In this document: positions 26,535-39,450 of the stretch, piece by piece
How positions within the stretch are numbered: position 1 is the first letter of the stretch
Layout of the letters: each line of letters starts with the position of its first letter
From: Epiperipatus broadwayi
Lineage: Eukaryota; Onychophora; Udeonychophora; Euonychophora; Peripatidae
DNA: 64,000 nucleotides
Direction: 5' to 3'
Assembly (NCBI GenBank): GCA_028023455.1
Contig: JAQFVV010013406.1
Span: 1 to 64,000, forward strand
The notes under the pieces: generated by a model
Database searches by the model: none
Told to the model about the DNA's origin: nothing
Seen by the model: the letters and a program-made list of their open reading frames with translations, nothing else
Program-made: the position numbers and the translations under genes

Positions 26535-28216
26535 TGTTATTTTCTCTGGGCTGAGGGCTTTTGAAGAAGATACATAAATCATGAGCAGGTGACTACAGGG
26601 GTCTCTTCCATAGATGGTAGGCAAAATAGTTGGTAGACAGCTATACTTTGAATGGACAGAGAGTCACATAACTTGGTGGCTACATCAGTTTTGAGTAGTA
26701 CAAATGCACCAAATTGGGTTCTCTAATCCATGTTTGCTTGGGCAATATGAATCAGTCTTGAATTTATTCTTCCCATTGTGGTAGGCTGCACTTCAGATTT
26801 AATTGATTTTAATTGCATCCTATTGATCCTCGGGTGGTGGTTAGATGTATTTGATTTCTACTTCAAAGGGGTTCATGCTAAGATTCTAACTATCGTTGAA
26901 GTTATTATATTATTTATTTAAATAATTTGCAATATCTTTCCATCAGATCTCTTTCTTTCAGCTAACTCTTTCCTGGTCACATTCCCAATTTCTTTCTATA
27001 TTTCTATTTGCAATTTTATTTCTTAGGATAGGACATGACTACAGCTTGCAATGACTTTTAATTCTCCCACTTACTCAAGGCTATTGCTAATTCTTGCTTT
27101 TCTTTCAAATTGCCTCTCGAAACTTTCTGCTTGGCTCTAAGGAATCAAATTAATTTCTTATTTCTTCTCAGCCAGTACTCTGTAGATAAACATTAGAAAT
27201 ATCTTAATGTCTACTATTCACTCCTTGAAAAGCAAAATCAAATGTCCAAGCCGATTCAAAATGAAGTCAAAGAAGCCATGCCTGCATGAATGAATGCTTG
27301 AATGAATAAAAATAAATAAAGAGAAGTGAATTGGTTTAAACTGAACTCATTGAACTGAATGCCTTCAACTGAATTGAATTCAATGCCCCTATATCACCTG
27401 ATCAGCATTTACATATCCCCCCCCATTACAGGGTCCCCTCTACAACTATTGCTTTTTCGATTTTAATTAGTTTAATTAAAATTACTTTGTTTTATCAAAA
27501 CTTTTCCCATCTTTTTAAATCTATTTAAGAATTTCTTTTCAGACCATTAGTGATTCACATTCTTATCCCATATTTCTTTTAATTAATTTTTATTCTGCAG
27601 GTGTCAAGCCGAATGACTACTATTCATGTGCTTTTACAATTTTCTCTAAAAACATTATAATAAAAGACAGAAGTCACTTACTTTCCTGTGGACATTAATA
27701 CTATATTCTAACAAAGAAAACAAAATTTTTATAAAGACTATGTGTTGCAAAAAAAAAAAAAAAAAGTTTAACGTTATTTTCAAATTTTGTACATAAATTT
27801 ATTTTCAACACGCAACCCAAAAACAAACATATACATCAGAATTTGATACTTTAAAAATAAAACAAATTTAATTGCTGGGTTATTTACATTTAGGTTCCCC
27901 AGTATAATTTTATATCCCCTTCACCATATTAAAATTGACACATTTATAAAACAGAAAAATATGCATTTTACTCTGGTGTATACTATTATACATTTAAAGC
28001 ATATCATCACCATTTACCTTATTTTTTAATTTAAATATATTACATGTGCAAATGAAGAGAAAATATATTTGCACAGACCAAACCTTTTATTTTTTATATA
28101 TGTTTATTCAGGCTGCAACTATGCTTGCAGCCATCTTTGTGCCTGTCATTTAAGACTGACTGGCACATTATTATTACATTAAGCTTAGAATAGACAATAC
28201 ATTTGTATTTGAATAT
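26535..28216. other. No gene recognised; simple repeats
   Basis: 26540-26890 is less AT-rich than average but shows no recognisable domain. 27280-27395 is a GAATGAAT/GAACTGAAT-type degenerate simple repeat. A poly-A run lies at about 27750-27766. The rest is AT-rich. Confidence 0.45.
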
Positions 28217-28843
28217 TATATATATATATAGCTTGAAACCATGGTTTAAAGGTTGGAGACAATTTGAAAGAGATATTGAATTCTCTCTCTCTCAGTGTTT
28301 ATGTAAACTAAGCTTGATAGTGGGTTATTGGTAAAGCTCCATCTAGTAACATAAAATGCAAGCTATAGCAAGTTACGAAATGTATAACTTGTTTTGTTTA
28401 TCATAAATGCACCCTTGAAGGTTTTTGCAATGATATAGATTGCAAAGGCTTTTACTATATGGTGAAACTGAACTGAATTCAGACCCATATAGCTATCTAG
28501 TTTGTTTGACTGGATTTGAAGATATTTATGTATCTGAAAAATTTGTGCTTTTGAACTGATAGAAATGAGTTTCATAAATGCTGTTTAGTAGAGTTGGAGT
28601 TTAGATCTAGTTTCTGGTTTTCCTACCCTTTACTGATGTAAGCCAACTAGCTTGAAACCATGTTTTAAAGGTTGGAGACAATTTGAAAGAGATATTGAAT
28701 TCTATCTCTCTCAGTGTTTATGTAAACTAAGCTTGATAGTGGACAATTGGTAAAGCTCCATCTAGTAACATAAAATGCAAGCTATAGCAAGTTGCGAAAT
28801 GTATAACTTGTTTTGTTTATCATATATATATATATATATATAG
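28217..28843 (-). repeat. Dispersed, diverged 1.4-unit relative of the satellite
   Basis: 28231-28821 aligns by eye to the satellite monomer in the same orientation as the inverted block. Shared blocks are AACTTGTTTTGTTTATCATAAATG, TTTTGCAATGATATAGATTGCA, ATATGGTGAAACTGAACTGA, CAGACCCATATA and TTTAGATCTAGTTTCT. An internal duplication (GCTTGAAACCATG at 28231 and 28650) gives the same period of about 419 bp. It is bordered by (TA)n at 28217-28230 and 28822-28843. It breaks into (TA)n right after GTTTATCATA, the same phase at which the main array ends. It is clearly older than the array. Confidence 0.85.
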
Positions 28844-29079
28844 GTATTATTGGCATTGTTAAAATTATTATTAAGATTCATTTTTTTTATTTATTATAGA
28901 AAGCTATCATGATAATATGTTAATCATATAAATATTAATTCTTTATAATTGCCAATCACACTTATTTTAATCTATGAATATCTCACTCACTATTATAGTA
29001 CTGAAATCCATCTCATTACTGATTATTTTTTAATAAATTATATTACATAATATTATCATCAATTCTCAGATCCTTAATT
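28844..29079. other. AT-rich spacer
   Basis: Nothing recognised between the (TA)n tract of the dispersed satellite copy and the start of RTE similarity. Confidence 0.4.
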
Positions 29080-30117
29080 AAAAATGGATATAACACATCT
29101 GTTTAAAATCCTCTTTTCAAATGCATAGACACATTTCCTTTTAATATTAAGTTATTTTTTTATCAAATATCATTCCTTTCAAAGCAAGTTATTTGAAGTT
29201 GTTATTTTTTTTTGTAATTCATGATTATCAACTTTGTTTTCATTTTAAAAAAATAATTAAACATTTTATTAGCATTTAACTTTCTTTTACTTTTTTACAT
29301 TCATCTGATGATTCTTGGAACATTTTATGACACTCTGAAACATTATTTGCAAAAACAAACACACCATCTTCAAAATCTAAAAATAGTCAAGCATTGTTGG
29401 TCGAGAGGTCAGCGATAGCACCTTTACAAGCAGTTGTTCCGGGTTAGTGGATTTGCTTCCCAGCTCATGCTATGACACATGAGAAAAAAAATCTAAAAAT
29501 TAAAAATAATCTCAATTTACTTTTACAATTTTAGCTTTGTATTTAAATGTGCAAAATACTTTTTTATAAAATTGCTGTAAAAAGTTTTGTTGTTATAGTA
29601 TCCACATAATCTAATCATTGTTCTTACATTTTGATGAATATTTTTCATAATATGGCAATATCCTGGGTATTAAAACACTAAAATCACATGATCACCATCT
29701 TTTTTGCTTGTTCATAACTGTAATTAAAGCAGGTAAAATTATCCATATTTTGGTATATATATTGATGATTCAATGCTTTAAAAAAGGTGACAAGAAGAAT
29801 TCAAAAACAAAATACATGGGTGAGTGAACAAATAGATATTACTAATATAGATGAAACAATTAAAAGACTGAAATGGATGTGTGATTAATATAATAATAGA
29901 AAGAGTTGATTATGAATAAATAGATGGAGTTTCAAATTGGATCCCAAATGGCTATAAGGTCTTAAAAAGAGATTGCATGTATGATAAATGTAAGAAATAA
30001 GAAAGTTTACTTGTATGTTGTGAGAAGAAAAGCATGAAAAAAGTGTAACTGGATTAAACTTGTAAAGATATTTATTCTGCTATGGATCAGTAATAGTTAA
30101 AAATAATAATGATTATT
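29080..30117. mobile_element. RTE-type LINE copy rearranged by apparent twin priming
   Basis: 29080-29780 matches, on the minus strand, the RT core of the RTE copy at 42003-43560. Shared nucleotide blocks include AAATGCATAGACACATTTCCTTTTA and ATATGGCAATATCCTG. The RT active-site region is recognisable as FEDGVF, where the other copy has FADDVVVF. 29780-30117 matches the downstream part of the same element on the plus strand, encoding a peptide close to the RTE post-RT segment (KRIQKQNTWVSEQ, IDETIKRLKWMC) and ending in a 3' tail like that of the other copy (CTGCTATGGATCAGTAATAG). An upstream piece inverted next to a downstream piece is the signature of twin-primed LINE insertion. The copy is heavily decayed and non-functional. 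Confidence 0.72.
29385..29487 (+). mobile_element. tRNA-derived SINE, family 1, copy a
   Basis: The sequence starts near TCAAGCATTGTTGGTCGAG and ends in GACACATGAG plus A-run. It has an A-box-like TGGTCGAGAGGTCAGC and a decayed B box (GGATTTGCTTCC; GTTCGCTTCC in copy c). The 13-bp target duplication AAAATCTAAAAAT lies at 29372-29384 and 29488-29500, proving insertion into the RTE copy at its RT active-site region. Confidence 0.85.
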
Positions 30118-31639
30118 AACTTAAATTTTTATTTCTAGTTATTTGCAATTGAGCAAATAATTCAGATGTAAGCTATTTAATAATAAAAATATTTAAAGTT
30201 CATTTTATTAATGATAATCAATTTTTTTATTTAGCAATAAATGGGTGGATCAACATATTAAAAAGTATATGCATGTAGAAATATATACAAAAGATTAATA
30301 ATTATGGTTATTGGTTTTAAAAGATAATATACTTGGTTTAAGTTGAAAAAGTATTACAAATTGAATCTATCAAACTTTTAACATTTTATTTTTATGCTGC
30401 ATGATAAAAAGATTAATTTCTTTATAAGACAAGTGCTTATGTGAAACTGGAAAACAAATACTAAGAAGGTGGTAGTTCTATAGTTTTTTTTATTTATATA
30501 GAAAATACTATCTATATACTATATAATGAGAAACTGTACAACTTGGGTTTGTGCATAATTTCTGTCATCCATTATTTTTTTTCATAAATTGTTCTAGTGA
30601 TAAAATTTTTCCAAATAGCAAGAGATCTCTAAATTAAAGCAAAACAATTTATGTTCTTTCAAGTTTACGTTGCTATAATTTATATATAAACAATATTTAT
30701 AAATTGGGTGTTATGGAAGAAATATTTTATTTTAATAAAAATTAATGATTGAAATAGATAATAATTATACAGTTACTTCTCAAAAGTGATAATTTATTGC
30801 AGTTAGAACTTTTTTTTCTTAAGATACTGAGAATTCTTAAGCAACTCTAAAATTTATTTTCTGATAAATAGCTCATGAATATTTTTATCTAAAATAAGAT
30901 TCTATACATACATATTTTTTAATTTGCATTAATATTTTTTTTGGCTCAAATGTTATTGCTATTTTTTGGAACAGATACTTAACATTTGTTTATTGACTGA
31001 AAATCTACTTGGTATATCTTTTATGGATCTATATGAATAAGGTAGTACAATTTAATTAAGACAATCTGCCAAAATTCCTTAATATATACATATATAGCCA
31101 GATAATTTGTCACATGATATGTATGAGGTAATGAGCTTCTGAATATTTCTTAATAGCATGTAACATATACGTTTTACCTTTTATAGTCATGTATATATAT
31201 ATAACACTCATAGAAATATGTCTATTCTATATAATAAATAATAATTTTTAATTTTTTCAACAAAATATAGCTTGAAATTCACATATTAAGCTGTACAGAA
31301 TAACTTAAACAAAAGGAAAAAGAGTATCCATCCTACTCTTCTCATCACATTTCTAGAATAAAATAATATTCTCTATAATATAAAAGAAATTTTATCTTAT
31401 ATGCATGAAGTATGGTCGTTTGCTAAATAGCCAATTGTTCTAAAATAATAATTTATACAAATATGTATACATAACTTTTATGTATATATTTACATAATTT
31501 TGCATGTGTTAATATATAAATATAGCAGTATTTTTTATGCAGAAAACTCATAAGTAGAAACTTTTTAATTATTAATATATGTAATAATTTAATTATAAAT
31601 ATATAGAATAGCTTATACGAACATATTCATATATAAAAA
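30118..31639. other. AT-rich stretch, nothing recognised
   Basis: No coding or repeat structure was found beyond short TA runs (31080-31100, 31190-31202). It lies to the left of the inferred long terminal repeat. Confidence 0.4.
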
Positions 31640-34262
31640 AGCAAATACTTTTTTTTTACTTTAAAGTAATTGAAAATAATTACTAGATCATATGATATGT
31701 TAATGTTTGAAATATATTTCATTTTATTTTGAAAAGTTATTAAATATTTATCATCGTAATTAATTAAGAAAGCCAAAAAAATTGCAAAAAAAAATATTGG
31801 CTTTCTTTTCTAGTTAAAGAAAGTAAATTACCAATATTATTGATCATATCGATCAATATAAAATATAAAAGTCTCTGATAGCACTGCCCAAGAGAATATA
31901 AATTTTGTAGGAAATATTTAGATATCTTCTGAGCAGATTTTATTGATCAATGCGTATATAAAATTTGTGTATCTGTATTACTATTATTTTTTGTTTGAAG
32001 TTAATTTTTATGTACACATAGAAAACTGATATTGCAGAAAATTGTATAAAATAGGATACACTAAATCAAACATAATAAAACATAAGGTTTGATGCAGTTC
32101 TACAATATTATATTTTACGATAAGTACAACTGAGATTACATTTGTTAAGAATATAAGATAACAGTCCATTTAAAAATATGTGTGTACATGCATAAAATTT
32201 CTGCATGTTTAAATCATAATCAATTTAAAAGATTTAAATGTTAATCTAGTAAATTAAATTATTTTGCTTAGTATTAGAATTCAAACAAAAAGATACTTAT
32301 TAGAATGAAATTATTAAAATAAGATATCTGATAACTTTAAAGTGACATTATACATTATTTAATTGATAAAAGTAAATAATTGTAGATTTAAAAAAAAAAA
32401 TCAAAATAAAATATAATATTAAACATTTAGTATTATTCTTTTTTCCCCATTATATTCAATGTCTGAAAATTTACCACTGAGGATAAACCCAGACTTTTTA
32501 TGATTGACTGTTATTACTTATCTCAATAACAACGAACATTTTTTTTGGAGAAACTTAAGAGACATAAAGAGTTGTGATAATACAGACTAATTTCTGACCA
32601 GAGGCTATAAATATGAATTTTTGACAAAATTAAATCAGTTTTTGTAAAATTATAATGCGTACTATATTAAGTCGAATTAAATTTGTAAATAGCCAATTTT
32701 ATATAGTCTTATACAGAATGGCCAAGTAGACAACTCATGCTGGGCATTTTACCTAGCAGACAAAATGTATCTTCTTATTGTCTTAAAATGCATTAACAAC
32801 AAGAGATTATCGCTAAATAGTATAAGGAAGGTTTAATTTGTGCTCTTCAACTATTAATAGAATTTAGGGAAATATTATGACATGGCCATAATAATATTAA
32901 ATGAATTATTTGCCTCTTCTTTTACAATAACTTTAAATAATTTTTGTGGAAAATATATGTATTATCTCACCATATATTACTGAAAGTTACAACTTTAGTC
33001 AATATGAAGCTAAACCAATAAAATAATTCCAGCTTTGGAGAAAATACTTAACTCTTAACAGAAAATTAACAAGATTAATTCAGTCTATGGATTATTATTT
33101 ATTTGTTAAAGTCTTATAAATTATTAAAATGATTTGAACTAACTAGCAAAATAAACCAAAGTATTAATAATAATGTACAGCATTTAAAATATGTGATAGT
33201 ATATAACTACTCTCTTTACATCAATCCTATAATAATGGATTTGTGATTATGAATACCATAATATGAAATATGATAATCAACCTAAATTGATCAACATACA
33301 TTCTAAAATGGATTAATGTGCTAACTAACATTCCAGAAACAGATTAGTATTATTTATGTGATATTAGGTATCTTAATATCATTATATTATATGTTACTAA
33401 AGATTTACAACTACAAAAAAAAATACCTTGTGCTTTTTATTTAATGTTTAGTGCTTATATTAAAGTATTTCCAGTAAAACATGAATGTTGGTGATAACAC
33501 TGCAAAATATAAATATTTCCACAGGATAATTGTCAACCATTCATGAAAATTAAATTATATATTTGAGGAATCATTTAAATAATCTATATTTATAATGGTT
33601 GAATTATTTATTTATAATTATTATTATTGTAATAATAAATACATAATAATATTAAAGATAAGACTGAAAAAAGAAGATAAGATAATAACTTTATATTATT
33701 ATTTATGTATGAGTGTAACATATGTAGTTTACAATATATAATGGAGGCAGGTTGCATTTAGTGAAACTAACTTAGAAACTTCAGTAAACCTATTAATGTT
33801 TAATTGACTCTATATTTTATTAGTCCTTGAAATCAGCCTTAGATTAATAGGTAACTATACATTCTAAGTAGATGATTAAATCACTAAAAATATTTTTCTG
33901 TATAGTGACTATGAATTGTATAAATTTGAAATGTTATATTATTCAATGAAGAAGCTTTAGATTTATAATATCAAATACTAAATCATATTTGTTAATAGAA
34001 GAATAGAAGTATACTCCTAACTAATTAATTAAACTTTAAATATAAGAAGCATAGATATTCATTTTAATAAGGGTATGGATATATAATAAATGAAATTATG
34101 TATTTTGTATAGCATTAACACTACTAAGTAAATAATTTTACTTATACTAAAGAAAGGATAGAACTAGCCAGTTTTTATAGAAGAATGTTGATAATCTATT
34201 AATTATTATTATAAGGATAATGAAAGACATTATACAATGTTCTTATTCTTCTCAAATGAGAT

Positions 34263-35560
34263 GAGATGGACTATGCCTTCTCCTTTTTCAGGGTCAGCAA
34301 GCTCTCAGCTACCATTCCCAAAGAAACCTGTCAGTCATTTTACCTTCCATTTCCATTTCCTGCCTAATATTTTTTCATAGTCATTTATATCCTGCTATAT
34401 TCCATTTCCACAACACAATCTTTGTCAGCTTCATGGCCTTGATATCTAAATTACTATCTTTTTTCCAAACCCAGCATAAAAACCAATAATCCACTTGTTG
34501 TATAATCATTTTGTATATATTCAATCTTCCACAACTTCATTATTTGTATCCTTTCTACTTGAAATCATTTACATTCAATAAACAGATGCCTAATATTTTC
34601 TATGCAATTTTTACACAACTTGCAAACTAAATAATACACTTTTTTTTTCCATTTATGTGTATATTTCTTTGTTGCTAAAGATCCTGTTTGAACCTTATCA
34701 GGAAACTACATTCCTTGCTATTATCATAAATTAATTCACACCCAATATTCTGTTTACTTCTATATATAATTAACCTCTTTTTAATCTCCATACTAGTTCT
34801 CCATTTTTCCAACTTCATGTTCTTTATTAATGCATTTATTCTTCTATCTTATTCTTTGCAACAATTACAGTCAACAATTCTCCTAACACATTCATACCAC
34901 CTTTTGTATAAGTATACTGACATAATTTTTTTATCCAAATCTTCTGCATACAGAACCACCTTTCTCATTCATCTTTTTCCTGCCCTTTACTCATAACCCA
35001 ATTAAATATTATTTTGGCTATTCTCTTATTATTTATAAATTGCAATCTACCAAACATTTTCATTTTGCTTTTTGCATCTCTCATATAAAAAGTTGACATT
35101 TCCATTTGTCTTTGAATTGTCTCCTTTGCCAACAACACACCTGTATCTAATACACATCTTCCTAATTCTTTTTGTACTTTTTTAAAGTAATCTAACACCC
35201 CTTTACCCACACATAATCCACCATTACCATATGTTAACTCCGGCTACTGACACTCCCTTCCATACAATTCTGACTACATCATATTTATTATATGAAAACT
35301 GCTAATTTCTTTATCAGTCCCTTTCTTTTTTTTTTTGCTTTATTTATCATTTTTTTCTCCCATTCATCCAAGCAATTTGTCTGATTACTTACAATTCCCA
35401 AATAGTAATACATATACACTACACAACATTATATCCCTCAATAAAAAATATTTTTTCTTCTCTTTCCCCAGTATTAATCATCATAACTTCTTTTTCACTA
35501 AATTTAATCTCCATCTCTTTGCCCACATTTGCATGTCCTCAGAATAACTTCCATATGTAT
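34263..35560 (-). mobile_element. Truncated LINE inserted in left direct repeat
   Basis: The insertion is bounded by the 9-bp target duplication AAATGAGAT (34254-34262 and 35561-35569). The right direct repeat has a single TAAATGAGATTGG at the equivalent place (about 47531), so it preserves the empty site. On the minus strand the insert encodes decayed C-terminal parts of a non-LTR retrotransposon ORF2. The order is an RT thumb-like piece (about 35481-35666, spanning the border), a helical post-RT region (34965-35210), and a CCHC-type knuckle C-x2-C...H-x4-C at about 34565-34620. The clade is uncertain; it resembles R1/I-type more than RTE. Confidence 0.78.
34965..35210 (-). pseudogene. LINE ORF2 post-RT fragment
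   Basis: An 81-codon open segment of the inserted LINE. Its pattern KKVQKELGR...TIQRQMEMSTFYMRD...MFGRLQF.NNKRIAK matches the region downstream of RT in non-LTR elements (K-x2-Q-x2-IGR...RGDLGW-like...GR-x6-RL). A CCHC knuckle (CKLCKNCIEN...HLFIEC) follows about 350 bp further along the minus strand in a separate frame. The frame is broken on both sides, so it is a fossil. Confidence 0.55.
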
Positions 35561-37055
35561 AAATGAGATTGTTTTGTACATTCTCCAATAGTGTGTCATG
35601 ACTTTTCAATACATTAGAATTATACACATAATCATAACCCAAGATTTGTTTATTCATAGAGAGCAAACACTATTTATAAAAAAAATTATAAAATTTTATT
35701 ATTAAATTATGTTTATTATTTGATTATAATTTTGTTATTTGTTTATATACTTGTTATTAATAATTAAACAAAATTATCCATAAAAACATATGTTTGTCAT
35801 TACTGATACCATTGAAGTTACATATTATTAAAATTTAAAAAATGATACTTTCAAGCTATTAAATTACATATTAATTTATTAAATTTATATACACCATTAA
35901 TTATACCATTGCTATATGAAATACATGGAGTAAGAAAGGATGATGTACAATAAAATACCCTTTTAAAATTTTCATATCTAGAACAACTTAAACATTATAT
36001 CTATACTTGATTAAGCTTGATTTAGTTATTAACCCTACAAATTAATTAATCGAACATTATTGTTACAACTGAGAGAGAGAGAGAGGGTTAACGTGATAGC
36101 CTTCAGATTATTATCATACATCTTCTTAAATGTTAGTGTATTATAAATTCTGGAATAAGTATTATGTAATTTATGTGGAAAGTAAATGTGAATTCATTTT
36201 AATTTACTTTCCATAAGTGGACAATCAATATTAAAATCACTCTATATAAAACATATCTCAACCGGTCATCATTTGCTCCTAATTGTTTGTGACTTAAATT
36301 TAGAGTTATAATTTTGTTCCATAATGCATGTCTTGAGACTTTGTATTTTATTAGTAATTAATTTTAAATTTATAGTGTATAGTAATTTAAGATATAATGC
36401 GTGTAATAAATTAACATTAAATTGTATTTGTTAATAAATCAGTAATAATGAGTCATGTTTTATTTTTGGTCAATTTGCAATGGCAACTTTTTTAATATGA
36501 TCTTCAGATAATATGTCATATGATTTTTACTCATAGTAAACAAAAATATTTTATCTTACACTTCCATGATACTATAGGTAGTCATATCGATAAGTCAAGA
36601 AAAACTATATCATGAGTAAATAAGTAAAATCTGCTAATAATGATGATAAAATTAAATAGTTTTGTTATTGTGATATTCAAATTAATGTATTCTTCAGGAC
36701 AAGTAAGAAGAATATCAATGCCAACAGGTGGATGACTATGTAACCTATTAGTAATAATCTAATTTAATATATTGAGTAATTGTTAATATTTCATTAGTAT
36801 AGAGTTTATATATTTTATTTTCCTAATATGTAAACTTAAGATGGAAGAAATAATGCCATTATCTTGGGTGGGTCTGAAATATACCAACAACTTTTATGTA
36901 TGTTAAAAATGAAAGATTATCTTACTAAAATTGATAATTCTAAAAAAAATAATAATAAAAGAGAATTTTATTAAATCTCAAAAATAAATGAAATATAATA
37001 AAACAGATAATTCTTGAAAAGAATTGAAAAAAAAAAGAACTTAAAAGAGAATTAA

Positions 37056-37337
37056 ATGAAACTTTTGATGCTTTCTGAATTACTTTGTAAAAAGATAAAA
37101 ATATTTGAAATTAATTGTAAAGAGATGCTAAAGGAATCAGACTTGAAAAATCATAAATTTAAATTTAATAATTTAAGTGATAAATTACAGGAAGTTAACT
37201 CTAAATTAAATGATCAGTTGATAGCAACAAAATATCATATTAAACAAATAGAAGCTAAATCAAATAAATCCAGAAAAAAGTTTAATAATAATTTTGGAAT
37301 GAAACTGATAAATCTGTGGAAAATTGTGACATATTAG
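37056..37337 (+). pseudogene. Coil-rich fragment, possible gag remnant
   Basis: 93 codons, K/N/L-rich, with heptad-like spacing (NLSDKLQEVNSKLNDQL) suggesting coiled coil. It lies where gag is expected: after the left direct repeat and before the protease. No zinc knuckle is visible. Assignment to gag rests on position only; it could equally be a chance AT-rich frame. Confidence 0.3.
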
Positions 37338-38584
37338 AAAAGAAATTGATCTTATTGCAAGATGATTTGAAGGCTGAAGACCATATTAAATAATAAGTAC
37401 CAGATTCAAAATAAAAGTGAATTTGGTGACATTAAAAAAAATTAAAGGAAAGCTGAAATACCAGTCCAAATTTGGAGGAGAAAGAAAAAGGCTACAGAAG
37501 GATGTAAAAAATATCTGGGAATTCAAAAGGATGGTAAGAACAGATTATAAATTAAAGCAAAAGTATGTCTGCTGAACTATAACTTTAAAAAAAAAAGAGA
37601 TTACATATAATTAAACTGCAGGGAAGAATAAAAAAAGTTACATGGAATAGTTAATTGACCAAAATAAAAATAGATTTTCATATGCATAAAATAAATCAAA
37701 ATATTAGTGAGTTGTTAGCCATCCATGATAAAATGTAAACATATTAAGTATCAATGTTAAAAATACAATAAAGAAAGAGGCAGGAATGCATGTAGCTAGC
37801 ACTCTGAAGGGTTATTGTGATGTAATGTATTTTTATAAAGATATAGCTGATTATACCACTTTCGATCATCATACAGTACCAAATTTAGGACAAAAATAAG
37901 GTTCATTGAAAAGCCTAACTATTAGAATTTATCAAGATGAAAGTATTTAAAGAAGATATTGTGAGAAAAGTCTGAATACCTGCATGGTTTAGAATAACTA
38001 TTTGAATTATGCCATCTTAATGAGAGAGAAAAACTAGTTATCATTAGTAACTACTTCTATAATGCATCTAAATGCTGGTGGCAATTATTATTTGATAAAA
38101 CTCACATGTTTAGTAACTTCAAAAACTTGATAATGATATGCTTTTGGGTGAATATTGCCAAGGTAAGGTATGCTATCATGTATCACAAGAAAAATATACA
38201 ATCAATACAAGAAATTACACTCAATTTTTCAGAAAGCAAGCTGTAAAATTAAAAATGTAAAGAGTCTTCCCATTATTGGAGTATCACTTAGTAAGAATTA
38301 TGTGATATATTCTGCCAAAGGGCATATCGGACTATCATTGCAGCAGAAAAAAATCCTATTGAAGAGGTTGCTGAAATTTTAGGTTTACTAAAAACAAATG
38401 AAAGGTTTTATGTAAATATAAACATCCCAAAGAATCATCCAATTATTCACATTCATAAATCAATAAACCTAAAAAGGCAACTGTATTCAAAATAAAACTA
38501 ACTACAGGTTGAAAAATCATTGAGAAAATAGAAAAAAATCCATATAAAAGTACTAACTACAATAATTTAGAGAAATAACAAATT

Positions 38585-38800
38585 GTGAATACTATTAATG
38601 TAGACAATGCTCTTGCAGATGGAGTTCAAACCACACCTAAAAGATCTATAAAAGTTAATAGCAAAACTTGTGCATTAACTAAAAAGAATCTTATAGGAAA
38701 ATTCCTCATTGCAGATGACCTTATGCTAATTTGTAGAGAGACAATTTTTTTATGGCAAATAAATATTATAGGCTTGAATATTGATTACTTTGAACCATAG
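38585..38800 (+). pseudogene. Open segment before the Gypsy protease
   Basis: 71 codons with near-normal amino-acid composition, immediately upstream of the protease segment and in the same orientation. Probably the gag-pol linker or protease N-terminal region. No motif is recognised. Confidence 0.35.
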
Positions 38801-38839
38801 ATTTTAATTGGAAAACCCATTGTAAACATTCGTCCAATA

Positions 38840-39150
38840 ATGAATATTTAATTAAGGAAGTTAGTGTTAAAGCACTAATTGATTCTGGTAGTCAAATATT
38901 AATACTCTCAGAAAATATATTCACCAAAATTACAGATACAAACTAATCAGCACTGTCTGTAAAACAAACACAAGTAAGACTGGCAAATAATAAAAGGGCT
39001 AAGATAGTCAGTCAGTAAGTCTAAGTGACTGTAAAATTCAACAATTTTAACTTTGAACATATCTTTCTAGTTCTGGCTGGGATAATTCATGAGGTCATAA
39101 TTGGTTCTGGTTTTGTAAACAAGTACCAGTGTACCATTAATTATTAAGAT
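38840..39150 (+). pseudogene. Ty3/Gypsy retropepsin remnant
   Basis: Translation of + shows KALIDSGSQILILSE, with the catalytic D-S-G at 38881-38889 and the flanking hydrophobic pattern of retropepsins. About 60 codons later comes IFLVLAGIIHEVIIGSGFV (39063 onward), matching the ILG-x-DF-like second motif with the final D lost. At least two in-frame stops lie between them (38944-39020). In an intact element this enzyme processes the gag-pol polyprotein. It is followed after about 70 bp by the inserted Penelope-type hairpin. Confidence 0.7.
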
Positions 39151-39228
39151 CAGAATTTTACTTGTAAAGGTAAATTGTACTTTGGAACTATATTTTTCAA
39201 CATTAAATAAATTTTCTATATATATATA

Positions 39229-39450
39229 TATAATTGAAATAATAAATTTAATGATTTACAAACTATTATAAACAATCCTTAAATCCACAGAAGTACTTTC
39301 GGTTAATTTCTTAAACCTGCCTCAACTTCCATTAAATTTGAATTTAATGACAGCTGGGACAGGTTTAAGAAATTAACCGAAAGTACTTCTGTGGATTTAA
39401 GGATTGTTTATAATAGTTTGTAAATCATTAAATTTATTATTTCAATTATA
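39229..39450. mobile_element. Perfect hairpin of two Penelope-type 3' ends
   Basis: Arms 39229-39319 and 39360-39450 are 91-bp perfect inverted copies; the 40-bp loop is itself partly palindromic. Each arm reads outward CAGGTTTAAGAAATTAAC, then GAAAGTACTTCTG, and ends in TTTCAATTATA; the left arm runs into (TA)n. CAGGTTTAAGAAATTAAC also occurs just downstream of the GIY-YIG fragment at 55650-55991 (56064-56081). GAAAGTACTTCT recurs in the hairpin at 48611-48912. This identifies the unit as a Penelope-like 3' UTR. It interrupts the Ty3/Gypsy element between protease and RT. Confidence 0.8.

Larger units (their letters stand above)
31640..36315 (+). mobile_element. Left copy of long direct repeat; inferred 5' LTR of old Ty3/Gypsy element
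   Basis: This aligns collinearly with 44726-48383. Matching blocks, left/right: CTCTGATAG 31872/45026; TTTTCTGAGCAGATTTTATTGAT-type 31930/45080; GGATAAACCC 32480/45620; TACCTTGTGCTT 33424/46860; TATTTCCAGTAAA 33465/46903; CAGCCT..GATTAATAGGTA 33833/47247; ACTGAGAGAGAG 36068/47992; TTTATGTGGAAAGTAAAT 36170/48240. Without the 1.3 kb LINE, the left copy is about 3.4 kb, close to the right copy without its SINEs. The element's coding remnants lie between the copies in the same direction. The left border is uncertain; clear similarity starts at about 31760. Copies differ by roughly a quarter of positions by eye, so the insertion is ancient. Confidence 0.6.

Noticed and set aside
35335-35547. 70-codon plus-strand frame
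   Set aside because: Lies antisense to the inserted LINE.
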